A program made the position numbers and the translations under genes. A DNA stretch of 64,000 bases from Coptis chinensis (Eukaryota > Streptophyta > Magnoliopsida > Ranunculales > Ranunculaceae), in NCBI GenBank assembly GCA_015680905.1, contig CM027379.1, positions 93,457,501 through 93,521,500 of the forward strand, written 5' to 3'. The notes below the pieces were generated by a model. It had not been told where the DNA came from. It was given only the letters and a program-made list of their open reading frames with translations, and ran no database searches. Numbering within the stretch: position 1 is the stretch's first letter; each line of letters opens with the position of its first letter. Positions 46,533 through 57,980 of the stretch are shown here, piece after piece.

Positions 46533-47664
46533 ATGACGTAAAGAAGGAGAATTTTGTCGGAGCAGTGTTTACGGCCGACCGCTTCGCGCGGTTTTACTGT
46601 AACGAGATGATTAGGAGGGATTGGAGTAGGTTGTGGTACTCGACATATGATTTCTATCACTCCGATTTGGTGGAACAATTCTATAAGAAGAGAGAGTTGG
46701 ATGGGAATAGAATTTTCGTTAAGGTGGCTGGGACTAGGAGAGAGGTATCTAGGAGGTTGCTAGCTGAGATTTTAGGCATTCCGCCTAGAAGCCATCTCAA
46801 CGCCGCATTGCAGGAATCCCAATTTGATGGGATCGAGCCTTTGATGAATGCGACGGTTGTGGAAGGAAACTACAATGCGAGCTCACATTGTGTTCGCCAG
46901 TCATCTTTGTGAACCAACCAGCTGGACTGTCGCTCAGTGGATTAGTAGGAATGTCACAGGAAAAGAGAAGGTCAGTGACATCAGTCTGAACTACCTTCAC
47001 ATTCTATGGATACTCCAGGAGCAGAAGTATGAATTCTGTATTCTCGAGTTTTTGATTGATATGATTAGGGGAGTTGGGAAGAGTATTGCACCTCTCCCCG
47101 TTTTGATAACAAATATCATGATGAGTTTGAGAGCAACTCCGAAAACTTAGCATACTATGATTAAGTTGCATTCAAATGTCATAGCGTATATGGGCAGTGT
47201 TCAGCAGGTTTGGATGTTGCCAAGAGAGAGGATAGTGGAAGAGACTGATTCGGATGATGATGAGGACGACACGGCATGTTTTGATGCCGATGCCTTGGAG
47301 AGGTGTAGGTCAGATGTAGAACGCATGTTGGTGCTTCATCGTGGCATGCGTTCCCTCAATACTATTTGCAAAGATCTCCAGACTTGGCAGGCTACCATGC
47401 ATCATAACTTTGAGATTCGTACCCAGCGCGAGGATGAGCGTTGGGAGGAGATGAAGGCCGAGATGGAAGCTCAGCGAAAGTTTCGTGAAGATATGCATGA
47501 ACGCTTCCCACCCCACGGGGTTCTTCTGAGGAGGAGGCGTCTGTGAGGCACGAGCATCGTCGCCGAAGGACGGATGGCTCAGGCCCATCGGGAGCTCAGG
47601 GCCCATCTCCATCTCATGCTCCATCCTCTACCAGCAGCACATGGTTTAGAGATATTATGAGTTG
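46533..47664 (+). pseudogene. Athila copy 1 3' ORF 1 (putative plant transposon protein), broken
   Basis: ATG at 46533 is followed two codons later by a stop where copy 2 has Gln. The body reads RRDWSRLWYSTYDFYHSDLV, then FVKVAGTRREVSRRLLAEILGI, NATVVEGNYNASSHCVRQSS, then after a frame change YLHILWILQEQKYEFCILEF and GVGKSIAPLPVLITNIMM. An acidic patch (SDDDEDDTACFDADALERCRSDVERM) and a helical, charged C-terminus (EDERWEEMKAEMEAQRKFRE) follow, ending at about 47664 in WFRDIMS. This fits the putative plant transposon protein domain found in 3' ORFs of plant Ty3 elements; the function is unknown. No signal peptide or membrane segment is visible, so a classical envelope protein is unlikely. Confidence 0.72.
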
Positions 47665-48492
47665 ATGTTGTTTGTTTTATTTGTTTTTATTAGTTCGGAT
47701 GTTAAGTTTTTTTTTTGAATTCAATAGTTAGATTTGTATTCGGTAGTTAATTGTATTTGAATTTGAATTTGAATATAATTTGGTTCTATTCAAATTGTGC
47801 GTTGATTTTTATATGATCCTCAATGTTAGAAGTTGTTTTGGAATGATTGTTGGAAATATTGCCGATATTGGCATACCTATGATTAGATGTGGTGGTAAGA
47901 TGAAATCTAAATAAGTTTAGAAGTTACTATTCTAAATTCAATCTAAATGATATTAAGTTTGTTTTAGAATCAAGTATATGGGTTGTTTCCGTTTCCGATT
48001 TCAAAATATTTTGTTTCCGGCAATTGTCTTAAAACTTTTTGGCAACTTGCCGATTCGTTTTGGAAGCTCATAACCTATATAAACTTTCTTCATTCTACAC
48101 TCACAACCCACACTACATCCCACTTTCATCTCTCACCTTTCACTCCCAAGTTTCCCTTTTTTCTTCTTCACTTTAGGACTTCAGCTCCACGGAGCGCGCC
48201 TGCGCCTCAGTTGAACGCCACCTGCGCTCTAACCACCTGGAACTCGAAAATCACCTGAGCGCGACCCGTGCCCATCCCAGGCAAAAAGTGAGCGCGCCCT
48301 GCGCCTAAGTGCCTGGAACTCAAAATTCACCTGAGCGCGACCCGCGCCCATCCCAGGCAAAAAATGAGCACTCCCTGCACCTAAGTGCCTAGAACTCGAA
48401 ATTCACCAAGGCGCATCCCGCACCCTACCCAGGCATAGAGTGAGCGCACCCCGCACCCTGACCCCCGTGGGCACGAAAAATTCCAATTTTTT
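47665..48492 (+). promoter_or_regulatory. Inter-ORF region with TATA box and second GC-rich repeat leader
   Basis: AT-rich to about 48075, then TATATAAA at 48076-48083 followed by CATTCTACACTCACAACCCA, a leader-like sequence. From 48180 to 48470 GC-rich repeats follow (CCTGGAACTCGAAA at about 48236, 48312 and 48388, a 76-bp step, each with GAGCGCGACCCGYGCCCATC). They resemble the gag leader repeats at 41630-41995. Copy 2 has the same TATA (63672-63679) and the same leader. Confidence 0.65.
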
Positions 48493-49483
48493 GTGGGTTG
48501 TTCCAGGATCGTTCCAGCTATTATAGAGAGTAGTTTTGTGATAACATCACCTATAGTCATACCAGAGCAGTCTTTCGAACACTTGTTGGGAAGCGAGACT
48601 TATGGACATTGGTTCCACGATAGGATCTTGCAGTTAGGATGGAGGCATCTACTGGTAAGTGAAGACGACTCGTATTCACCTAAGCTTACTGAATATTTTT
48701 ACAATAATGTTAGTTTCTATTGTAACCAGGATGGAGAACAAGAATTTTCCGTCATGGTTGATGACACGCCACTAGAATTCAATAAGTATTGGTAGAGTTA
48801 GTTTTGGGAATACCAATACCTTATCTTATTCACACGTGGGGATATATGATCGATAATGCATGCCTCTATAACTATACATATTTCCATGAGTATTATAAGG
48901 GAGGGGTGTTTCGTATAATGGACCAAGGGAGTTATAATATAGCCCTTGGTAGTCTATCCCTCAATGTAGGCACCACCATGTTATTCATCCTGATGAATAT
49001 TTTAGGGGATTGGCAATTTACTTCTGCAAATAGTACCGCTGGTGGCGTTTTCCTTGCTTTAGCTGGGGATGTCGCCGATATGACATTCTCCGAGTATTAG
49101 TGGCTAGTCTTAAGAGAGCCTAATGCATGAGGCATAAGTATCTTCTTATGCCTGTTTTGGTTTGCCGCATCATGCTCAGTTGTCTACCTGAATTTTATAC
49201 ACAGTTCACAAATTGGAAAAGGGTTAAAGTCATGAGACCCACCAATTGGGTGGTTCGCTCATTTTGAGTAATGACTTGGCCAGGATGGTAGGTGCAATCT
49301 CATTTGGTTGCTCCTTACACCCCATCAGACATAGTAACACTCGACAGGTTAGCATCCGTAGATGATAAATGGCATGAAGCCTGGCAAATCATCATGACAT
49401 GGCAGGACACGAAGGAACCTCATTTAATTTCTTTATTGAAGAGAATGAGGATGACGAGTAAACGCGGGAAAGGAGGTAAGTTT
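48493..49483 (+). pseudogene. Athila copy 1 3' ORF 2, diverged paralogue of 3' ORF 1, broken
   Basis: Three consecutive frames. The first (48493-48795) reads EQSFEHLLGSETYGHWFHDR, LGWRHLLVSEDDSYSPKLTE, then YFYNN...FSVMVDDTPLEFN. The second (48789-49100) reads LVLGIPIPYLIHTWGYMIDN, then RIMDQGSYNIALGSLSLNVG. The third (49292-49486) ends KRMRMTSKRGKGGKF. The pattern W-x-x-L...Y-x-x-L-x-x-x-F-Y...F-x-V-x-V...L-G-I-P matches the order of motifs in 3' ORF 1 (RLWYSTYDFYHSDLVEQFY ... FVKVAG ... LGIP), so I infer distant homology. A start codon upstream of 48493 is not obvious. The function is unknown. Confidence 0.55.
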
Positions 49484-51319
49484 TAGTTTCAGTTAGTGTC
49501 TGCTTATGTCCCAAGCAATTTAATTCTTATTAACCTCATAACGGGTGAAACTCCTATAGAGTTGCGTCAGTTTTTATTTTTATATTAGTATGTTTAACTT
49601 TGTTTTGCAGATGTTCCAAAATTTCACGCGTTTCAATGATATTTCTTTACCCTTTTTATTTAAATACTTTGAGGACAAAGCATGCTTCTTGTTTGGGGGG
49701 GCATAGAAACACGTGTAATTAAGGCATCTGTTAGGATATAGATATGTATAGTATGCACTTGTTTTTTAGTAAAAATTCAAATTTTTTAAAAATATAAATA
49801 AAAAGTTTATGATATACACTTAGGAATATTGGTATTGTTTTCTTTCTCTATGCTCTGAATAATCTAGAAGTCTCACGTAGCTTTTGTATTAGAATAATTT
49901 TTAAAACTTAGGTTAATATGTAGGTAATAATATTTGCATCTATCTATAAGTATATTACATGAGTATCTATGATTGTTTTGTAGTAAGTTTCTGAAATCTA
50001 GGCTAAAGTACTTATTCTACAAATCTTGTGAGAATATAGCCTAAAGCCTTATATGAGTGAAACATTTGAGAAATAACACAAAGGAGAAGTAAAATCCGGA
50101 TAGAGAAATCACACGTCCACTTGCTTTATTACTATATTATATCCTAAGCGAGAATTTAGGCCCTCTTTGTATCGATATAGCCAGAAATTCAAACCTATGA
50201 ATTATTTTCCGCTAGTCGCCCCTCTGAGCCTTTCTTTAGCCTTTCATAAATCGTAAATCCTTTACCCTGTTACAAAAACAAAACAAAACAAAATATATAT
50301 ATATAAGAGTCTGAGAATAATTCATTGAATGAGTCTACACTTTTATATATATATCAGCCTACCCATTCTTTGAATGAGTCTGAGAATAGAGATGAAGAAT
50401 AGAAAAAGAGAAGACTTTTGAAATCAAGAATTTGTTAGTTGCTTCAGATAAGAAAAGAAAGTTTCCATCCAAATAAATAAATAAAAGAAAATAAGAGTTA
50501 GAACTCCAAAAATAGAATCAAATGAGTCAAAAGCCAAAGAAAAAGAAAAAAAAATGGCTAAGGATGGAAACAAAGTGTAGAAGCAAAAGTAAAGAACAAG
50601 GTTTTCTCTAGTTACATAATATGAAGACTCTATTATCTCAGACTTGTCCTTTTTGAATATCCATTTCCTTCCTTCTTAAACCATCTCCTAATCCCTGCAA
50701 CACCTAATAAAGACCTCTAGCTCAATTAGAAATAGGTTAGTGTGATAGTAAGTGGCAGATGTGTTTGATCGACTCCGGTTTCCTTGTGTGTCATTAAGAT
50801 TGTAAGGTAAAGTGTGCCCACTACACACTGGAGTAGAGAAACTTGAGCGGAAAAATCAGAGTGGTTTTTGTCTTGACATTTATGTGAGGACCTACTTAAT
50901 GACGCTATTCCAAGTTTTCATAAACGGACCTGCTAGTGCCTTTCATAGTATTACTCATTGTATATATGTTTATTCATAGATGATTGATTATTATGCATAT
51001 ATTAGCTTAGGTTTCGACTTGATTATTCTGTATTCATTGTTAGTGAGATGTATAGATAATTGAGACATAGATAAGGAAACAATAGTTTTATTTCTTAGTA
51101 GTTGTAGTATAGATGAAGTTTGTGAGTACCTTCACTGGAAAACTCTCACGAGGCTATAACTCGTCCACTAGGGAATTCCTAGTGGTTTAAAGTCTTGTAG
51201 TATATGGTCAATGCAATCGCACTCGGCGAAACGAGATTAGTTAGAACTCCATTTTTGGTCACTTATTCTAATTTCTCATATTTGCTTGAGGACAAGCAAA
51301 ATGTTGTTTGGGGGTGGTT
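49484..51319 (+). other. 3' untranslated region of Athila copy 1 with polypurine tract
   Basis: No coding frames. A G-rich PPT-like run, TTTGGGGGGGCAT, lies at 49692-49704 and the true PPT (TTGTTTGGGGGTGG) at 51304-51317, just before the LTR and after TTGAGGACAAGCAAAATG, a phrase typical of Athila 3' ends. Between them is AT-rich, A-rich filler. Confidence 0.75.
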
Positions 51320-52806
51320 TGATAAGAGCCCAAAACTGTAGTTTTAACCCCGTAACAATAATACTTTTAGACCAATTATGTGAGTAATAAATAAGAGTTA
51401 ATGCTGATTACGTGTTTTTATATATTTCAGGCTTCAGAATCAATTATGTGCAGAAATGTGTCACTTTGGCGAGATAAAGGAGCAAGGGTTGGTTGCTAAG
51501 GAGTTCTGTGATTAAATGCTAAGATTCAAGGAGAAAAAGACTTTAAAAAGCCCGGTCAAAGCTGAAAAATCGAAGTCAACGCGGGCAGAAACAACACACA
51601 AAAGTCAGCAGAATTTCCGAAGACCGTATCTTTGGACCCAGACCTCGGAATTGGGCGTATCTTATGTCAAAACGACCGGATCGGAAAGATCTTTCCAATG
51701 GTATACACCTTGACCAAATCAGAGGAGCAAAAGTGGACGAAAAATCTATTGAAGGAAAATCTAGCTGAAAAGGCCTCTATGGACTGAAGAAATTGGGTTT
51801 TGGGCTCGATTTTCCGACCCAAAACATGACTCCTTATCCCATGTACGAAAATGTGGATCTTGTCTCCTCCATTTGAATGGAGAAGACTTAACTCTTAAGA
51901 AAGAATTAGCTTAGGGTTGCAAGTAGCCATTAGAGATAGTTTTAGATCTAGTTTTTACATTCAATTAATTAGTTTTATTACCTTGTTTTAATTTAGATTA
52001 TTGAATCATTGTTATTCCTTTATTAGATTACTAAAAGTAATGAGTTCGTCATAATTTCAGTTTTTGTTATTTAAAATTACTTAGATCTAATTTTGATTCT
52101 TAGTTGTTAATCATTTCTTAGTTGTCAATTTAGATTTGAATTATTGATTAGATCAAATTAGTAAATTTACAATATTTATATGGTGTCTTGTTTAAATTCA
52201 ATTGGAAATGATAGTTTAATGAATCAAGGTTAAACCTCCATTAGAGGGGTTTGATAAAGCCTTGATGAAAACTTGATTGTGTAGTGTAGAACTAGTTATA
52301 AGAGTCTATTCCACTCTAGAAGGTAGTTGATTCGCCATGAGAATGGGTTGGACTTCCTCACATGCTAGTCATTATTTGGTAGAGATTGTCATGATTGATT
52401 AGGGATTAAAACGATCAATTCTTATCATAAGAACGTAAGAATTGGATTACAAAATCTATACTATTTTATTAAGTTGGATTCAAGGTGGAATCAAATTCCC
52501 CTAATTCTTTATCTAGATTCAAACCTTACTATTATTTGTTAATTTATCGTATCTTGTTAGTATAATTTACATCTTAGTATAAATTCCCACCATTACTCTC
52601 ATTAACTTTGGATAAAACTGATAGTCGTAGAAAATATTGAATACTAACGAACTAGGAGTGGAACGAATCTTTTACTCCAACTCTATTTCGATAGATTCGA
52701 GAGTAGAATAAACTTTGATAAACACAATCGAAAATAGCTTTAGTTTTACTTGCGTTTAAGTCTCGTTACTTAGTCGTGGGTAAAACTATCGTTTTACAGT
52801 TTATCA
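51320..52806 (+). repeat. 3' LTR of Athila copy 1
   Basis: 1487 bp, TGATAAGAGCCC...GTTTATCA, followed by the duplicated CATAT. Confidence 0.93.
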
Positions 52807-52811
52807 CATAT

Positions 52812-53717
52812 GATCATGTGAGCTGGGATTTTCTAGATTACGTTATGTTGCGTATGAGTTTTATAGTTAAGTGGAGGGGTTGGATAAGAAGATGTGTCTC
52901 ATCGGCCTCTTTTTCTATTCTCATAAATGGGTCACTAGTGGGGTTTTTTAAGAGTTCTCGAGGTATAAGGCAGGGGAATCCTTTATCCCCGCTTCTTTTG
53001 CTCATGGTTGTGGAGGTTTTTGGTAAAATGATTGAGAGGGATAATAGGTTAGGGTTTTTAGAGGGTTTTAGAGTTGGTAAGGACCAAGTTTTGATATCTC
53101 ATTTTCAGTTCGTGGATGATACAATGGTTTTTGTTGAGCAGAACTTAGAGCAAATGAGGTATCTTAGGGGTATCCTCTGCTATTTTGAGGCTATATCGGG
53201 TCTTAAGGTGAATATGGCTAAGAGTATTTTTTTTTTTTTTTGAGTGAGGGGGATAATTTGGATGCTTTGGCGTCCTCTGTAGGTTGTAACATCGGTAGTC
53301 TTCCCTCCAGATACTTGGGTCTTCCTTTGGGAGCGAGTTATAGATCGAGTTCTATTTGGGATTCGGTTATTGAGAGATTTAGTCGTAGGCTAGCTGGGTG
53401 GAAGGGACGCTTTTTGTCTAAAGGCGATCGAGTGATCTTGATTAAAAGCATTTTTTTTCCAATCTTCTTGTTTATTATATGTCCCTTTTCCACATGCCTA
53501 AGAGTGTTGCCGCTAAATTGGAGGCGATTATTAGAAATTTTCTTTGGGATGATAGTGAGGAGAAGCATAGGTTTCATTTGGTTAGTTAGGAGAAGGTGTG
53601 TCGTTCTAGACAGGAAGGTGGTTTAGGTATTAGAAGCTTACGAGAGTTTAATCTTGCTTTGCTAGGTAAATGACTTTAGAGGTTCGGAGAGGAAAGGGAG
53701 AGCCTTTAGAGGAAGGT
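52812..53717 (+). mobile_element. L1-type LINE, part 2 (RT catalytic core)
   Basis: Continues part 1 in frame: after KAY comes DHVSWDFLDYVMLRMSF, then FSILINGSLVGFFKSSRGIR, QGNPLSPLLLLMVVEVFGKM and the catalytic FVDDTMVF (about 53110; F-x-D-D form). A T-run at 53228 shifts the frame; then LPSRYLGLPLGASYRSSS and LAGWKGRFLSKGDRVILIKS follow, and the RT tail (ALLGK, LWRFGEE) reaches the Athila copy 2 boundary. The 3' end, including RNase H, would lie beyond the window on the far side of copy 2. Confidence 0.9.
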
Positions 53718-54835
53718 TGATAAGAGCCCAAAACTGTAGTTTTAACCCCTTAATAATACTACTTTTAGACCAATTATGCGAGTAATAAATAAGAGTTAAT
53801 GCTAATTACGTGCTTTTATGTATTTCAGGCATGAAACTCAATTATGTGCAGAAATGTGTCACTTTGGCGATATAAAGGAGCAAAGGGTTGGTTGCTAAGA
53901 AGTTCTGTGATAAAGGCCAAGATTCAAGGAGACAAAGCCTTTATGAATCCCGGTCAAAAGCTGAAAAGTCAACACGGGCAGAAACAGTGCACAAGTTGGC
54001 AGAACTTCCGAAGACCATATCTTTGGACTCAAGCCTCGGATTTGGGCCTATCTAACGTCAAAACGACCGGCTCGGAAAGAGCTTTCCAATGGTCTAAGCC
54101 TTGACCCAATCAGAGGAGCAGAAGTGGACGAAAAGTCTGCTATAGTCAAAGCTAGCTGAAACAGGCTCTATGGACTGAAGAAATTGGGCTTTGGGCTCTA
54201 TTTTCCGGCCCAAAACATGGCTCCTCAGCCCATGCACGAAATTGAGGATATGGTCTCCTCCTTTACATAAAACAAGACTTAGCTCTTAAGAAAGGGATAG
54301 TTAGAGAATCTAGAATAGAAAGTAGCCATTAAAATAGCTTGTAGATCTAATTTTTTTAATTCAATTAGTTAAATTAATTAGTTTCATACATTGTTTTAGA
54401 TTAATTTTTTGAATCATAGTTCTTCATTGATTAGATAAATAAAATAGTTATTTCTTGTTCATTTCGATTTTGTCATTTAAAATTGTTAGATCTAATTTCA
54501 GTTGTTGTTATTTAATTCTTAGTTATTAATTTAGAATTCAATTATTGTTTAGTTAAATTTAACAAAGTTATAATCTTTATATTACGTCTAGTTTTAATTC
54601 ACATCATAGTATAATTCCCACCATTGCTCTCATTAGACTTTGAATAAATTAGTCAATTTAGAAAACTTGAATGCTAAAGAACTAAGAGTGGAACGAACTT
54701 TTTACTCCACTCTATTTCAATAGAATTGAGAGTATAGAAATCTTTGATAGAAATGCGTAATTAAGTTTAGTTTCACTTGCGTTTTGAGTTTCATCGTTCA
54801 TTTCGTAGGTAAATTATTCAATTTTGCGTTTATCA
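53718..54835 (+). repeat. 5' LTR of Athila copy 2, internally deleted
   Basis: 1118 bp against 1488 in copy 1. The ends agree (TGATAAGAGCCC, TTTATCA). About 370 bp are missing near 54600, where TTTTAATTCACATCATAGTA joins sequences that lie far apart in copy 1. Confidence 0.9.
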
Positions 54836-54837
54836 AA

Positions 54838-54850
54838 TGGTGCCGCTGCC
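54838..54850 (+). promoter_or_regulatory. Primer-binding site of Athila copy 2
   Basis: TGGTGCCGCTGCC two bases after the LTR, one C-to-T change relative to copy 1 and two relative to the tRNA-Asp complement. Confidence 0.75.
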
Positions 54851-54989
54851 ATCTTAGTACTCTTTTGTATTATTTTCTGTAGACTTGATAGTTTTTCAAA
54901 GTCCCATAACCCACCCACCCTTGTTTGGATTCTCACCACCGGTTTATGCTTTTGATTTTGCAAGTTTCCACAAAAATTACTTTCGGGCC

Positions 54990-55185
54990 TTTTGCACCTT
55001 GGGCAAGCCAAAGTGGGAGCGCACCTCGCGCCCCACACGCTGGAACTCCACCCTTTGGCTGAAGCCCACCTGCCTACCAAGGCCAACTTGGAGCCACCTG
55101 TTCCCCACACGCTGGAATCCTACCTTTTGCCTGAAGCGACACGTACCTGCCTAGGCATATTCGAGCGCACCAATGAAACCCCCCG
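54990..55185 (+). repeat. GC-rich leader of Athila copy 2
   Basis: Two units of CACGCTGGAATC/ACTCCWACC...TTTGGCTGAAGC (about 55037 and about 55108), a shorter version of the copy 1 leader array. Confidence 0.7.
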
Positions 55186-55411
55186 ATTTCCACAGGTTTG
55201 TTTCGAACTTCCATTTCTTCAAAGTTTTCAGTGTTCTAACTTGTTATATACACTGAGCACGCGTAAACAAGATGTTATTCATAAGCGAGGCAAGGAGGCT
55301 TCCAGGTACTCTTTTCTTCCACACATCGCATCTTCTGTTAGAGGTTCATACTAGCATATTATGATTATTTGGAGTGTTGTTGTGTTTCATTAATATTGGT
55401 CTTAGCCTTGC

Positions 55412-57210
55412 ATGAGATTAAGGTCGGGCCGAAGAAAAACACCTAACGTAATTAACCGACAACGGCAACAAACAAGTCTTTCTAGTATACCACTCACTAC
55501 ACCTCTAGCTAGCATACCACACACACCACCTGAAGTAATGGCTGAAGAAAGAGAGTCTCCTCTCTCTGACTTTTACAAAGCCTTGAATGATAGCCCTAAA
55601 TCTTGCATCGTTCTATCAGACCCAGTGGGGGATTTCTGAATTCCCCCAAATATATTTAATTTGTTACTCGTTTTTCATGGGTTAGACCATGAAAAACCTT
55701 ATCAGGACATATGTAGGATTGACCAAGTCCTTACTACATTCCACCATCCTATGGTAGGTGCTGAACAAATTAAACTAAGGGTATTTCCCTTCACCTTAGC
55801 CGATAAGGCGGCGTCTTGGTTAACTGCCCAAGCGCCTAATTCTGTGGACTCGTGGGCTAAACTTGTTCAACTATTCATGGAACATTTTTACCCACCACTG
55901 AAGACCGATGAAATGCTTTCTAAGATTCATTTCTTTCGACAGAATCCTCATGAATCATTTTCAGAGGCTTGGAATCATTTCACCGATCTACTTATAGAGT
56001 GTCCACACCATAACCTCGCGGAAGACATGTTAGTTCGTGCCTTTTTCAAAGGACTTCTACACCACCATAAAGAAGTCCTTGACATAATGAATGGGGGTAG
56101 TTTCTTAAGTAAAGGAGCCTCGGAGGCTTATAAATTTTAGAAGATCGGACTAAAGCGGAATAATAATTGGGGGTAGTGATGATATCTCCGCTCCGCTAGT
56201 TCTTCTACAACACTAAAAGCCACGGGTATGTTTGAGATGAAACCCGATCCAAAACTTAAAAATTTAATCGAATCTCTAACTAAAAATATAGAGGCTATTT
56301 CTGTCCAACAAAAACCTATCCCCATCATGAATGTCAACTCCAACCCATGTAATTTCTATTTGAGTCCAGAGCACCCCAATACCTATTGTCCTTTCGTTTA
56401 CGAACAACAAACATTACAACAAGATAACGTTTGCTCAATTAATAGTTATCCAATTCCCGCTGAGACAACAACACCCAACTTCAGTTGGAGAAATAATCAA
56501 CAAGTAACAACTCCAGGATTTAATAATCAAAATGTTAGGCAAGCAAACAATTATAACCAACCTCCACCACGACAAGGACAAGGTCAGGGCAATTATAATA
56601 ATTATAACAACCAAGCGCAACCACGACAAAGTCAAGCACAAGGTCAGGGTAATTATAATAATTATAATGCAAATCGAGGTATCGTTCCGGTTAATAATAA
56701 TAACTATCACAACCCACCCATAAATAATCAACGTGACATAGTTCCTGTCACACAACCTATAGCTAACACTCTTCCACAACCAGATCATTTCGATACCTTT
56801 ATGCAATCTCAACAACATATTTTGCAAGCCATCCAACTTTTCTTACAGCAGCTAGCTCAAGAGAAAGTACAACCCAAAGGTGTGTTTTCAGGACAAGCGA
56901 TACCTAATCCTAAAACACCAAACACAGCCTTTGAGGTGAACGGTAATACTAGTACGGAAAATATAAATGTAGGTGAGCTAAATGCCATCACTACTCTCCG
57001 TTCTGGTAGAGTGGTTGACAACAATGTAATTATGCCTATAGTTACCCCACAAGTAGTCCCTACACAGGAGATTGAACTAGATACCGAAATGAAAACTGAA
57101 AAGCCTACCCCTGTAGAGGTACCAGTTAAACCACAACCTAAAAAACAAAAAGCAAAGATTAGACATCTAGTTGAACCATACGCTAAGCATAGAGAGACAC
57201 CGCCGTTTCC
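55412..57210 (+). pseudogene. gag: Athila copy 2 gag, broken
   Basis: Starts MRLRSGRRKTPNVINRQRQQ; stop at about 55637, then the gag domain is open (VFHGLDHEKPYQDICRIDQV, LADKAASWLTAQAPNSVDSW, EAWNHFTDLLIECPHHNLAE) to 56140, where loss of one T creates a stop. A third piece (from 56228) holds the former zinc knuckle, CNFYLSPEHPNTYC: the second Cys is now Tyr. An Asn/Gln-rich region with a local GQGNYNNYN duplication (about 56580-56670) and a Lys/Pro-rich tail follow. Copies 1 and 2 share about the same architecture. Confidence 0.9.
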
Positions 57211-57980
57211 CCAGAAATTAGCTATGTTAAACAGAGATACAAACTTTGACGAGATTAAGGAAGTATTCAAGAATCTAACGATTAAACTACCCTTTCTCGA
57301 AGCAATTAAAAAATTACCTCACCACGCTAAGTTTCTTAAGGAGTTGTGCACTACTAGGCGTAGGACAAATATTCCTAAAGACGCCTTTCTAACTGCACAA
57401 TTTCCAACTTTAATAGAACATAATGGAATTGTGAAGTACAAGAACCCTAGTCGTCTTACTGTACAATGCACCTTAGGAGATTCTCACACAACCACCGCTT
57501 TATTAGAGCTGGGGGCAAGTGTCAACTTACTCCCGTATTATTTATACAAATAAATAGGTCTACAAGAGATGCAACCTACTCAAATAACGTTGCAATTAGC
57601 GGATAGGTCTATTAAGTATCCTAAGGGTGTGGTTGAAAACGTGCTAGTTAAGGTCCAGGATTTCTACTATCATGCTGATTTTGTTATCCTCAATACAGAA
57701 GTCGTTAATGACTTTGTTCCGATCATCTTAGGGCGTCCATTTTTGGCAACTGCCAATGCGCTTATAAACTGCCGAAATGGTTCAATGTCTTTGTCTTTTG
57801 GCCATCTTTCGGTTGAGGTAAATGTTTTTAAAATGATGAAACAGTTACCAAATTCATCTATAGATGGAGAGATTAGCATGATCGAGAGCTTAGCGCAAGA
57901 TTACTTTAATAACATGTTTCCAGAAAACCATATGCATAAATTCCTTTCTTTTGGAAGTTCAAATTTTGTCGATGACTCCT
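57211..57980 (+). pseudogene. Athila copy 2 protease region, broken
   Basis: The active-site loop reads ALLELGASVNLLPYYLYK: the catalytic Asp of copy 1 (D-L-G) is replaced by Glu, and a stop follows at 57551. FVPIILGRPFLATANALINC continues in the next frame. The product would not be active. Confidence 0.85.

Larger units (their letters stand above)
40011..52806 (+). mobile_element. Athila-family Ty3/gypsy element, copy 1 (12.8 kb), inserted in LINE
   Basis: Bounded by LTRs that start TGATAAGAGCCC and end GTTTATCA; flanked by CATAT on both sides (40006-40010, 52807-52811). The order is LTR, primer-binding site (TGGCGCCGCTGCC), GC-rich leader, gag, protease, a novel segment instead of RT-RNase H-integrase, 3' ORF, second promoter and GC-rich leader, second 3' ORF, polypurine tract, LTR. 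It is non-autonomous because catalytic pol domains are absent. The duplications and the restored LINE frame make the boundaries firm. Confidence 0.95.

Noticed and set aside
46533-49483. Envelope genes in Athila 3' ORFs
   Set aside because: No signal peptide, no transmembrane helix and no furin-like site can be seen; motif order fits the putative plant transposon protein type instead.
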